Shown one piece after another: positions 54,641 to 63,462 of a stretch of DNA of 64,000 bases (positions are counted from its first letter, which is position 1; every line of letters starts with the position of its first letter). The DNA lies in contig NZ_JASERT010000001.1 in NCBI RefSeq assembly GCF_030027245.1, forward strand, positions 2,410,501-2,474,500. The letters are read 5' to 3'. The notes under the pieces are model-generated. The model was not told where the DNA came from. It was given only the letters and a program-made list of their open reading frames with translations, and did no database searches. The position numbers and the translations under genes are program-made. This DNA is from Asticcacaulis sp. EMRT-3. GTDB taxonomy: Bacteria; Pseudomonadota; Alphaproteobacteria; Caulobacterales; Caulobacteraceae.

Positions 54641-56923
54641 ATGTCCAGCGAAAAACAGACCTTCAGCGACGACGAAGCCCTTCAGCTTCACCAGTATCCG
54701 CAGCCGGGCAAGATCGCCCTCATGGCCACCAAGCCGATGGCGACGCAGCGCGATCTGGCGCTGGCCTATTCGCCGGGCGTGGCCGTGCCGGTGCGGCGCA
54801 TCGCGGAAAACCCCGAAACCGCCTATGACTATACGGCCAAAGGCAATATGGTGGCGGTGATCACCAATGGCACGGCGATTCTGGGGCTGGGCAATCTGGG
54901 AGCGCTGGCCTCCAAGCCGGTGATGGAAGGCAAGTCGGTGCTGTTCAAGCGCTTTGCCGACATCGATTCGTTCGACATCGAGGTCGAGACGCAAGACCCC
55001 GACGAATTCATCACCGTGGTGAAAAACATTACCGGCGCTTTCGGCGGCATCAATCTCGAAGACATTAAAAGCCCTGAGTGCTTCATCATCGAATCGGCCT
55101 TGCAGGACATGGCCGATATTCCGGTCTTCCACGATGACCAGCACGGCACGGCCATCATCTGTGCGGCGGGCCTGATCAATGCGCTGGAAGTGACCGGCAA
55201 ACATATCGAAGACATCAAGGTGGTCTTATGCGGCGCGGGTGCGGCGGGGCTGTCGTCTCTGTCGCTCGTCAAAGCGCTGGGCGTGCGTAAGGAAAACACC
55301 GTTGTCGTCGATATTCACGGCGTGGCCTATCAGGGCCGCACCATCGACATGGACCAATGGAAGGCGGCGCACGTCACCGATACGCAGAAGCGCACCTTGG
55401 CCGAAGCAATGGTTGGCGCCGATGTCTTCTTAGGCATGTCGGCCAAGGGCGTGCTGACGCCTGAGATGGTGGCCACGATGGCGCCCAATCCGATCATCTT
55501 CGCCATGGCCAATCCCGACCCGGAAATCGCGCCGGAAGAGGTGGCGCGCGTGCGCTCCGACGCCATCGTGGCCACCGGTCGTTCGGACTATCCTAATCAG
55601 GTCAATAATGTCCTGTGCTTTCCCTATATCTTCCGGGGCGCGCTCGATGTGCGGGCGCGGCGCGTCAATGACGAGATGAAGATTGCCGCCGCCCGCGCCC
55701 TGGCGCAACTGGCCCGCGAAGACGTACCCGATGAAGTGGCCGCCGCCTATCAGGGTCGCCAGCTCAAATTCGGCAAGGACTATATCATTCCCTCGCCCTT
55801 CGACCCGCGCCTGATCTGGTACGTGCCGCCCTTCGTGGCGCAGGCCGCTATGGACACAGGCGTGGCGCGTAAGCCCATCGAGGACATGGACGCCTATCGC
55901 AAGCGGCTGGAGCAGCGGCTTGATCCGTCGGCCAGCTTCCTGCAATCGATCACCTCGTCGGTGCGGTCGCGCCAACCGAAACGCATCGTCTTTGCCGAGG
56001 GCGAGGACATTCGCGTCATCCGCGCCGCCCACGCCTTCAAGCTGCAAGGGCTGGGCACGCCGATCCTGTGTGGCCGCGCCAATCTGGTTGAGGCCAATAT
56101 GCGCGCCGCCGGTATCGATCCGGCAGAAGAGGGCATCGAGATCATCAATGCCCGGCTGTCGCACCGCAATGCCGCCTATTCGCAACTGCTGTATGCGCGC
56201 CTGCAACGCCACGGCTATCTGAAGCGCGATGTTGATCGCCTGATCTATCAGGATCGCAACTCGTTTGCCGCCGCCATGCTGGTGTCGGGCCATGCCGACG
56301 GCATGGTGACGGGCGTGACGCGCGCCTTCGATCAGGCCCTGACCGACGTGCTGCGCGTCGTCGATCCTGCGCCCGATGGCCGCATTATGGGGCTGTCGGT
56401 GGTGCTGGCCAAGGGGCGTACCGTCTTTATCGCCGATACCACCGTGGCCGAAACGCCGTCGCCGGAAGAACTGGGCGACATTGCCGTGGAAGCCGCGATG
56501 GCGGTGCGGGCGATGGGCCATACACCGCGCGTCGCCTTTATGAGCTATTCGACCTTCGGCAATCCGTCGGGCGAACGTTCGGCGCGCGTCAAGCAGGCCG
56601 TGGCCCTGCTGGAACAGCGCGGCGTTGATTTTGAATTCGAGGGCGAGATGCCGCCCGATGTGGCGCTTAATCCCGAACGCTGGGAAAACTATCCGTTCCA
56701 GCGCCTGACCGCGCCCGCCAATGTGCTGGTCATGCCCGCCATCCAGTCGGCGTCGATCTCGACCAAGCTGGTCGAAGCCTTAGGCGGCGCGACCGTGGTC
56801 GGGCCCTTGTTGCTGGGCCTGTCGAAGCCGGTGCAGATCTGTCAGTTGTCGGATTCGGTGACCAAGATCCTGACCATGGCGACCTTTGCCGCCTATGATG
56901 TGCGCGCCACATCACGCGCCTGA
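54641..56923 (+). CDS. maeB: NADP-dependent malic enzyme with phosphotransacetylase-like domain
   Basis: This 760-residue MaeB-type malic enzyme decarboxylates malate to pyruvate with NADP. The malic domain (about 1-430) shows GKIALMATKPMATQRDLALA, YSPGVAVPV, the catalytic VFHDDQHGTAIICAAGLINA, VVLCGAGAAGLSSLSL and FAMANPDPEIAPEE. The carboxy domain (about 445-760) resembles phosphate acetyltransferase (RIVFAEGEDIRVIRAAHA, MVTGVTRAFDQALTDVLRV, VLVMPAIQSASISTKLVEAL) and is thought to be regulatory by acetyl-CoA. The last 31 bp overlap the convergent ampG 3' end. Confidence 0.95.
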   Translation: MSSEKQTFSDDEALQLHQYPQPGKIALMATKPMATQRDLALAYSPGVAVPVRRIAENPETAYDYTAKGNMVAVITNGTAILGLGNLGALASKPVMEGKSVLFKRFADIDSFDIEVETQDPDEFITVVKNITGAFGGINLEDIKSPECFIIESALQDMADIPVFHDDQHGTAIICAAGLINALEVTGKHIEDIKVVLCGAGAAGLSSLSLVKALGVRKENTVVVDIHGVAYQGRTIDMDQWKAAHVTDTQKRTLAEAMVGADVFLGMSAKGVLTPEMVATMAPNPIIFAMANPDPEIAPEEVARVRSDAIVATGRSDYPNQVNNVLCFPYIFRGALDVRARRVNDEMKIAAARALAQLAREDVPDEVAAAYQGRQLKFGKDYIIPSPFDPRLIWYVPPFVAQAAMDTGVARKPIEDMDAYRKRLEQRLDPSASFLQSITSSVRSRQPKRIVFAEGEDIRVIRAAHAFKLQGLGTPILCGRANLVEANMRAAGIDPAEEGIEIINARLSHRNAAYSQLLYARLQRHGYLKRDVDRLIYQDRNSFAAAMLVSGHADGMVTGVTRAFDQALTDVLRVVDPAPDGRIMGLSVVLAKGRTVFIADTTVAETPSPEELGDIAVEAAMAVRAMGHTPRVAFMSYSTFGNPSGERSARVKQAVALLEQRGVDFEFEGEMPPDVALNPERWENYPFQRLTAPANVLVMPAIQSASISTKLVEALGGATVVGPLLLGLSKPVQICQLSDSVTKILTMATFAAYDVRATSRA

Positions 56924-58608
56924 TCTTCGGGCGGTATTGTGGGTTTGCGCCTGAAATAAAGCCAGACGCTCATCAGGATCGAAATGAAGCCGATCACGAT
57001 GGTATAGGCGAAAAAGGTGAAATAGCCTGCGCCCAGCGCCGCCGGGCTGACGCCCAGCCTGAGGGCGGGCAGCACGTAGGAATCCGCGCTCAAATGCCCC
57101 ATCAGGCCGGTGAACAGCGACGCCACGCCGCCCTGGTGCGCGGCCTTGGCCGAAGCCTCGACGATGCGGCCTGATTGCGAGGCCACCAGCTTGCCCAGCA
57201 CCGAATAGAGGCTGGAAAACAACGCATATTGCGAGGCGGTGAAGGCCGAAGAGGTCAGGGACGACATATAGGCGATCAGCACCGTGCCGGAAATGCCGGC
57301 TGAGATATTGTCCAGGGCCATGGCGATGGCGAAGACCTTCACATCATGTCCGGCGCAGGCCAGCCACATGAAACCGGCATGGCTGAGCGGGCCGACCACA
57401 GCCCCGATGACCAGCGATTTCATCAGGCCGAAGCGGGCAATGATCCAGCTCGCCAGGCCTAAGCCGAGCATCGACATGGCCACGCCCCACACCTTGCGCA
57501 TCCCGGCAATCATGTCGAGGCTGAAGCCGAGATCGACATAGAAGGGGTTCATGATATTGAGGATGAATTCGCTGACGCGATAGACGAGGATCAGGGACAG
57601 GATGAAGGCCGCCCAGTTTTCATAGCGGCTGAAAAAATCGGCCACCGGCGCCACGAAGGCGCCCTTGAAATAGGCGCCGGGTCTGGTGGCCCAGGGCAGG
57701 GGCAGGCAGCAGGCGCCCAGCACGGCAAAGCCTAACAGAAAAGCCGGAATTTGCAGGAAAACACCGCTGGTCTTCGCCGTCCATACCGCTTTCAGGGCGT
57801 CCTGAGCATGGGCGCTTAAGCCGACGAGGCCGAGCAGAAAATCGAGCACATCGACATTGCCGGTCAGGCCGCAGCCCATGATGATGGCGGCCAGCACGAT
57901 CAGCACGCCGCGCGCCATCCATTCCAGCCCCTCCAGCCAGGGCTGCGATGGCAGGCCGTCCATGTGGATCGGGCGGATGGTGTGCGCCTTTTCGCGTGGA
58001 GCCAGCAAAACGGCGGCGATGCCGACCGCCATGAAACCGGCCATGATCGCATAGGCGGCGTTCCAGCCGAGCGGCCCGGCCAGCACCAGCGGCAGGACGC
58101 CCGCCAGAATGAGGGCGATGCGATAACCCCATTGATAGCAGGACGCCATCAGGCCTTGCAGCTTTTCCTCGACCGCCTCGATACGCCAGGCATCCATCAC
58201 GATGTCCTGGGTGGCGGCCACGAAGCCGGTCAGAGAGGCGATAATGGCCATCAGGATAATGCCGTGTTCGGGGTGGCTGGTCGAAATAGCCAGCAGGCCC
58301 GCCACCAGCAGAATCTGAATCAGCAACAGCCAGCCTCGGCGATGGCCGAAGGTTTGGGTCAAGAAGGGCAGGTTCAGACGGTCGATCACCGGTGCCCACA
58401 TGAATTTCAGCGTATAGCTGAAGGTGGTGAACAGGAAGAAATAGCCAATATCGGCCAGCGACACACCGGCCTGACGCAGCCAGACGCTGGCCGTGTCATA
58501 GATCAAAAGATAGGGCAGGCCGGATGAGAAGCCGAGCGCCAGCATGACCGCCGCCGGCCACAGATTGCGCCTCAGGGTTTCGCGTCTTTCCGCCTTGCTT
58601 TCGACCAT
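56893..58608 (-). CDS. ampG: AmpG-family MFS muropeptide transporter
   Basis: This 571-residue major-facilitator permease resembles AmpG, which imports anhydro-muropeptides for wall recycling. It has about 12-14 hydrophobic helices, the family start GFSSGLPYLLIYDTASVWLR, MWAPVIDRLNLPF, GFVAATQDIVMDAWRIE and a late STVLIAYMSSLTS-like (GTVLIAYMSSLTSSAFTAS) helix. A long insertion of about 120 residues (about 225-340) carries extra hydrophobic helices. Recycling by AmpG often feeds beta-lactamase control, but no ampR/ampC is here. The PBP1A gene at 41276 is the other wall gene in the window. Confidence 0.9.
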   Translation of the reverse strand: MVESKAERRETLRRNLWPAAVMLALGFSSGLPYLLIYDTASVWLRQAGVSLADIGYFFLFTTFSYTLKFMWAPVIDRLNLPFLTQTFGHRRGWLLLIQILLVAGLLAISTSHPEHGIILMAIIASLTGFVAATQDIVMDAWRIEAVEEKLQGLMASCYQWGYRIALILAGVLPLVLAGPLGWNAAYAIMAGFMAVGIAAVLLAPREKAHTIRPIHMDGLPSQPWLEGLEWMARGVLIVLAAIIMGCGLTGNVDVLDFLLGLVGLSAHAQDALKAVWTAKTSGVFLQIPAFLLGFAVLGACCLPLPWATRPGAYFKGAFVAPVADFFSRYENWAAFILSLILVYRVSEFILNIMNPFYVDLGFSLDMIAGMRKVWGVAMSMLGLGLASWIIARFGLMKSLVIGAVVGPLSHAGFMWLACAGHDVKVFAIAMALDNISAGISGTVLIAYMSSLTSSAFTASQYALFSSLYSVLGKLVASQSGRIVEASAKAAHQGGVASLFTGLMGHLSADSYVLPALRLGVSPAALGAGYFTFFAYTIVIGFISILMSVWLYFRRKPTIPPEDQARDVARTS

Positions 58609-58667
58609 GTCCGCCTCCGTACTGGTGGCGGACGGTAGGTGGCTTCGTGGCGGCTGTCCAGATGCGA

Positions 58668-60242
58668 TCAGGCCGATCTGGCGGCGGCGTGGTCTCCGGC
58701 CCAGGTTTGCAGGCGGTGCTTCAGCGCCACCAGCTCAATCGGCTTGGTCAGGAAATCATTCATCCCGGCGTGCAGGCTGGCGCGGCGATCTTCTTCATAG
58801 GCATTGGCGGTCAGCGCGATGATCGGGGTGCGGATGCCGAGCGCCCGCACGGCGCGCGTGGCGCCCAGCCCATCGACGCCCGGCAGGCCTAAATCCATGA
58901 AAATAATGTCGAAACTACGCGCCTTCAGGATGTCGATGGCTTCTTCGCCGGACGAGGCGCGCTCGACCCGGCAGCCTTCGCGCTGGAGCAGGATTTGCGC
59001 CAGCAGGGCATTGACCGGATTATCCTCGACCAGCAAGACGGCCTTGTCGGGCGCGGCCTCGCTGACGATGCGCTCATCATCCTGCTGAGATGACCCCGCA
59101 TCACGCGCTTCATTATGCAGGGCTTCGAGCCGTTCGAGCAGCGAGGTGCGGCGCAGGGGCTTGATCAGATAACCGGCCCAGCCCTTGTCGCGCCAGGCAT
59201 CCAGTTCGTCGCGCTGTTCGGCGGCCAGCAGGATCAGGCTGTTGGCGGAAGGTGCCGCCACAGGCCCCGCCACCGCCGCCCGGTCGCACAGGAGCATGGC
59301 CTGGGGATCGATACAGTCTTCAATATCTGTCAGCATACGTACCCGGCAATCCGCCGCCGTCAGATGGCTGGCGGCGCCATCGGCCAGAATGGTATTATGC
59401 GTCACCAGCGTCACGGCGTGGGGCAGGCGATGCTGTGCTGCCGTTTTGCGCAGGCCGTAAGGCGCGCAAAATTCGATGGCGAAACACGAGCCCCGGCCCA
59501 CTTCGGAGTCCAGCGTCAGTTCGCCCTGCATGACCTCGGCCAGCTTTTTGACAACCACAAGACCCAGACCCGCACCACCATAGAGGGTGGCGTCGCTGAT
59601 CTTGACCTGACCATATTCCTCAAAGATACGCACGCGCGCCTCTTCGGGAATGCCGGGGCCGGTATCGCGCACGCTGAAGCGGATAAGGCCATCTTCGGTC
59701 AGGCCGACGCGGATCAGCACCCCGCCCGACGTGGTGAATTTGATGGCATTGCCAGCCAGATTGAACAGGATCTGGCGCAGGCGGCCTTCATCGGCGTGGA
59801 TATAGTCGAGACGCGGATCAAGCGCCCAGACCACTTCGATGCCATTGGCGTGGGCGCGCGGCGCTAACAGCTCGGCCACGCTCTGTAGCAGCGGTTCGAG
59901 CCGCACCTCGCTGGTTTCGAGCTGAATGCGTCCGGCATCGATGCGCGCATAGTCGAGCAGATCATTGACGAGGGTGAGCAGATGTTCGCCCGACTCGCGC
60001 GCCGTGGCCAGATAGGAGTTCTGATCGGGCGTCAGGGGCGTGCGCGACAAAAGCGACAACATGCCCATCACGCCATTGAGGGGTGTACGGATTTCATGGC
60101 TCATCAGGCGGAAAAAATCTTCGCGCGCCTTCAGCCGGGCTTCGGGCGAAAGATGTTCTTGAGCGCCGGTATTCAGCGGCGTGGACATGGAGACTTTTGA
60201 CATTGAGGCTTTTGACATGGCGGCTTTTCCGTCGGGTATCAT
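58668..60242 (-). CDS. shkA: Hybrid histidine kinase resembling ShkA (c-di-GMP-controlled)
   Basis: This soluble 524-residue hybrid kinase has no membrane or PAS domain: DHp with phospho-acceptor His49 (LMSHEIRTPLNG), CA domain (NLAGNAIKFT, DTGPGIP, GGAGLGL), a degenerate receiver (about 275-375) and a true receiver (about 398-515, phospho-Asp in IIFMDLGLPG). In the degenerate receiver I see R344, Y358, I360, P362, R364 and S367, and DDER at 388-391 in the linker. As I recall, Caulobacter ShkA binds c-di-GMP through residues in just this spacing (R324, Y338, I340, P342, R344, S347) and has a DDR linker motif. ShkA phosphorylates TacA via ShpA for stalk genes. Strong candidate orthologue. Confidence 0.72.
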   Translation of the reverse strand: MIPDGKAAMSKASMSKVSMSTPLNTGAQEHLSPEARLKAREDFFRLMSHEIRTPLNGVMGMLSLLSRTPLTPDQNSYLATARESGEHLLTLVNDLLDYARIDAGRIQLETSEVRLEPLLQSVAELLAPRAHANGIEVVWALDPRLDYIHADEGRLRQILFNLAGNAIKFTTSGGVLIRVGLTEDGLIRFSVRDTGPGIPEEARVRIFEEYGQVKISDATLYGGAGLGLVVVKKLAEVMQGELTLDSEVGRGSCFAIEFCAPYGLRKTAAQHRLPHAVTLVTHNTILADGAASHLTAADCRVRMLTDIEDCIDPQAMLLCDRAAVAGPVAAPSANSLILLAAEQRDELDAWRDKGWAGYLIKPLRRTSLLERLEALHNEARDAGSSQQDDERIVSEAAPDKAVLLVEDNPVNALLAQILLQREGCRVERASSGEEAIDILKARSFDIIFMDLGLPGVDGLGATRAVRALGIRTPIIALTANAYEEDRRASLHAGMNDFLTKPIELVALKHRLQTWAGDHAAARSA

Positions 60243-60277
60243 TCTGATCGTTTAAGCCTAGAGCAAAAAGGTTAAGG

Positions 60278-61834
60278 TCACGCCAAGTTTGCGTTAAGAT
60301 GAGGTGTATGGCCCGTCGTGTCTGCGCCCTGCCTGCGGTAGATCAGTGCCTCGGCGACGTGGCGGCGTAAGACCGGCCCCGATTGTTCGAGATCGGCGAT
60401 GGTGCGCGCCAGGCGCAGGGTGCGCGTCCAGCCGCGCGCGCTTAAGCCCGATTTTTGCGCCGCCTGGGTGAGCAGGGTCTTACCCGCTTCATCGAGTGCG
60501 CAGATGGCTTCCAGTCCCGCGCCATAGGCGGTGGCATTGAGCGCATTGTCAGGTGCCAGGCCCAGTTTGCGGGCGCGGTCTTCCTGAAGCTGACGCGCCG
60601 CCATGACGCGCGCCGCCACCTCTTTCGAGCCTTCCGCAGGCGCAGGCAGGGCCATATCCATAGCGGTCACCGGCGGTACGTCGATTTGCAGATCGATGCG
60701 ATCGATCAGCGGCCCGGACACGCGACCCTGATAATCCTTGATGCAGCGCGGCGCCTTGCCGCACGCCCCCTTGCCCGCGCCGCCATAGCCGCAGCGGCAC
60801 GGATTCATGGCGGCGACCAACTGGACGCGCGCCGGATAGCGGACATGATGATTGGCGCGCGCCACGATCACATCGCCGGTTTCTAAGGGCTGACGCAGAC
60901 TATCGAGCGCCTGCGCTGAAAATTCCGGCAGTTCATCTAAAAACAGCACGCCATTATGCGCCAGCGACACCTCGCCGGGGCGGGCGCGCATCCCGCCGCC
61001 GGTCAGCGCTGCCATCGAGGCCGAATGGTGCGGCGAACGAAACGGGCGGTCGCGTGTCAGCTCGCCGCGCGCAATTAGCCCGGCCATCGACCAGACCTGC
61101 GAGGTTTCGAGCAGTTCGCGCGAGGTCAGTGGCGGCAAGATACCGGGCAGGCGCTGGGCCAGCATCGACTTGCCCGAACCGGGCGGGCCTATGAACAGGA
61201 GATTATGGCCGCCCGCCGCCGCGATTTCGAGGGCGCGCTTGGGCGTTTCCTGTCCCTTGACCTCGTTCAGATCCATCGGTTTTGCCGCCGCCTTCATCTC
61301 GCCGGGCGCGGGCGGAGTGAGGACGGACTGACTCTTGAAATGATTGATCAGGGCGATCAGCGAACGCGGGGCGAGGATGGAGACATCGCCCGCCCAGGCG
61401 GCTTCGGCGCCATTCTCAAGCGGGCAGATCAGGCCTAAGCCGTAGGATGATGCGGCAATGGCGGCGGGCAGGGCGCCAGCCACCGGCGCGATGGAACCAT
61501 CGAGCTTCAGTTCGCCGATGCAGACAAAACCTTCCAGCGCGTCCTGCGGGATAATGCCCATCACCGCCATCAGGGCCAGGGCAATCGGCAGGTCGAAATG
61601 TGTGCCTTCCTTGGGCAGGTCGGCGGGCGACAGATTGGCGACGATGCGTTTGCCGGGTAAGGCCAGCCCCATACCGGCAAAGGCCCCACGCACGCGTTCG
61701 CGGCTTTCGGCCACCGCCTTGTCGCCAAGGCCGACCACCTGAAAAGCGACATGGCCGTGGGTGAGAACGACCTCGGCCTCGACGCGGCGCGCCTCGGCAC
61801 CTTCGAAAGCTATGGTGGTGACGCGCGCCGGCAT
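60278..61834 (-). CDS. comM: YifB/ComM family Mg-chelatase-like AAA+ ATPase
   Basis: This 518-residue AAA+ protein of the YifB/ComM family corresponds to ComM, which drives branch migration during natural transformation. ATG 61834 is chosen for the AGGGGG 6 bp upstream and the family start MPARVTTIAFEGAEA. The amino domain is Lon-protease-like (ESRERVRGAFAGMGLALPGK, LSPADLPKEGTHFDLPIALAL). Walker A is GPPGSGKSMLAQRLPG, followed by PFRSPHHSASMAALTGG and a cysteine-rich AAMNPCRCGYGG. There is no evidence of other competence genes in the window. Confidence 0.93.
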   Translation of the reverse strand: MPARVTTIAFEGAEARRVEAEVVLTHGHVAFQVVGLGDKAVAESRERVRGAFAGMGLALPGKRIVANLSPADLPKEGTHFDLPIALALMAVMGIIPQDALEGFVCIGELKLDGSIAPVAGALPAAIAASSYGLGLICPLENGAEAAWAGDVSILAPRSLIALINHFKSQSVLTPPAPGEMKAAAKPMDLNEVKGQETPKRALEIAAAGGHNLLFIGPPGSGKSMLAQRLPGILPPLTSRELLETSQVWSMAGLIARGELTRDRPFRSPHHSASMAALTGGGMRARPGEVSLAHNGVLFLDELPEFSAQALDSLRQPLETGDVIVARANHHVRYPARVQLVAAMNPCRCGYGGAGKGACGKAPRCIKDYQGRVSGPLIDRIDLQIDVPPVTAMDMALPAPAEGSKEVAARVMAARQLQEDRARKLGLAPDNALNATAYGAGLEAICALDEAGKTLLTQAAQKSGLSARGWTRTLRLARTIADLEQSGPVLRRHVAEALIYRRQGADTTGHTPHLNANLA

Positions 61835-62034
61835 GAAGATACCCCCTGATTTTGTAGGACTTTTACGCTTTACCTGCGGTGTAAAGATACAGAATCTATC
61901 CACAAGTTAGCGGGGATAAGAGGGTAAATCAAGAACAAAAATGGAACAACAGTGAAACTCGCTGTAATTTTCGCGCAAAAATTATGCAAGCTACGGAATG
62001 TATTAAGCTTTTGTGAACGCTTTTCGAGAGCCCG
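61835..62034. promoter_or_regulatory. Region between gshB and comM with candidate regulatory words
   Basis: A 200-bp AT-rich gap. It holds CTTTAC-N7-GTAAAG (61868-61886), CTATCCACA (61896-61904, one mismatch from the DnaA box TTATCCACA) and TTAA-N7-TGAAC (62003-62018, one mismatch from a CtrA box and nearly the same word as upstream of dut). Any of these may control comM. None is proven. Confidence 0.3.
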
Positions 62035-62985
62035 TCAGCGCGCGGCGCGCAGGGCCTCGATACGATCCCACATCAGAGCGCTGGCATCAACCCCCTCGAA
62101 GGTTTTGAGCTGCACCGCACCGGTGGGTGAGGTGACGTTGATTTCGGTCAGATAATCGCCGATCACATCGATACCGACGAACATCAGGCCCTTGTCCTTG
62201 AGGACGGGCTTGAGGCGTTCGCAGATTTCGCGGTCGCGCGCCGTCAGGTGCAGCGGTTCGGCGCGGCCGCCGACGCGCAAATTAGAGCGCACGGCCCCCT
62301 CTTCGGGCACGCGATTGATACCGCCTGCGATCTCACCGTCGATCAGGATGATGCGCTTGTCACCCGCGCTGACGGCGGGGATGAATTTTTGCAGGATGAC
62401 TGGCTCGCGGCTGATCGAGGCGAACAGCTCGACGAGAGCGTCAAGATTGCGGTCGCCCGCCTTGAGCTTGATCACACCATTGCCCGCTGCGCCATGCAGG
62501 GGCTTTAGGATACAATCGCCATGCCGGGCGAAGAAATCATGCAGGGCCAGCGGATCGGCGCTGACCAGGGTGGGCGGTTGCAGATCGGGAAAGTGGGTGG
62601 CCAGCAGTTTTTCCGGTGCATCGCGCACGCTGGTCGGGTTATTGACCACCAGAGTCTTCGGATGCACCCGTTCGAGCAGATAGGTCGAGGTGATATAGGC
62701 GATGTCGAACGGCGGATCCTGCCGCAGCAGGATCACGTCGAGATCGTCTTCGAGATCGAGTTTTTCATAATCGCCCGCCGTCACATGATCGCCCTTGACG
62801 GCGCGAAGCGTCACCTTGCGGGCGCGGGCGAACGGACGGCCATCTTCCAGCGACAGGTGCTTCGGCTCGAACACCCAGAGCTGGTGGCCGCGCGCCTGGG
62901 CCGCCATCATCATCTGAAACGTGGTGTCGGCGGCGATATTGACCTTCTCGATCGGATCCATAGAAACGGCGACGCGCAGGCTCAT
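62035..62985 (-). CDS. gshB: Glutathione synthase
   Basis: GshB is the ATP-grasp ligase joining gamma-glutamylcysteine and glycine. The 316-residue protein begins [20 protein letters not shown] and has the typical [50 protein letters not shown], the late [20 protein letters not shown] and [20 protein letters not shown]. It is cytosolic. On this strand it follows yraN by 81 bp. rsmI-yraN-gshB is a common alphaproteobacterial order. Confidence 0.96.
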   Translation of the reverse strand: MSLRVAVSMDPIEKVNIAADTTFQMMMAAQARGHQLWVFEPKHLSLEDGRPFARARKVTLRAVKGDHVTAGDYEKLDLEDDLDVILLRQDPPFDIAYITSTYLLERVHPKTLVVNNPTSVRDAPEKLLATHFPDLQPPTLVSADPLALHDFFARHGDCILKPLHGAAGNGVIKLKAGDRNLDALVELFASISREPVILQKFIPAVSAGDKRIILIDGEIAGGINRVPEEGAVRSNLRVGGRAEPLHLTARDREICERLKPVLKDKGLMFVGIDVIGDYLTEINVTSPTGAVQLKTFEGVDASALMWDRIEALRAAR

Positions 62986-63066
62986 GACGGTGTTCCTTTA
63001 TTTTCACCCGCCGATATGAGGCGCGGAACACGGCTTGGCAAGCGGCTGATCAAAAATAACAGGCCG

Positions 63067-63462
63067 CTAAAAATAGCCGTCCGGTTTTTCAAAGGCATTG
63101 CGCAGGTGGCGCGGCCAGTGACCGGGAGCCAGGGTATAGAGGTCGATATTGAGATCGAGATGTTGCAGGCGCGGGCGCTTGGCCTGAAGCGTCAGACCGG
63201 CCTGCCATAGCCGTTCCTGCTGGATGAAGGAGACGGTTTCCAGCGCCTCTTCGTGGCTGCGGCGCTGCTTGACCTCGACCACGCAGAGGCGACGGCCCTT
63301 TTGCGCCAGCAGGTCGATCTCGCCCTGCGGGGTTTTGAGGCGGAATCCTAAGATGCGGTAACCTTTCAGCAGCAGATGGATCAGCGCCACATATTCGGCC
63401 AGATGGCCGCTTTTGTGCGCCTTGCGACCGCGCGCCTGCCGATCCGGTTTCATCCTATTCAT
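63067..63462 (-). CDS. yraN: YraN/UPF0102 family endonuclease-like protein
   Basis: This 131-residue UPF0102 protein has a restriction-endonuclease-like core, GHLAEYVALIHLLLKGYRIL then TPQGEIDLLAQKGRRLCVVE with VKQR, matching the D/E-x-K nuclease motif. The function is not established; the family is linked with Holliday-junction-like processing only by its fold. The ATG overlaps the rsmI stop by 8 bp, so the two are coupled. Confidence 0.92.
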   Translation of the reverse strand: MNRMKPDRQARGRKAHKSGHLAEYVALIHLLLKGYRILGFRLKTPQGEIDLLAQKGRRLCVVEVKQRRSHEEALETVSFIQQERLWQAGLTLQAKRPRLQHLDLNIDLYTLAPGHWPRHLRNAFEKPDGYF

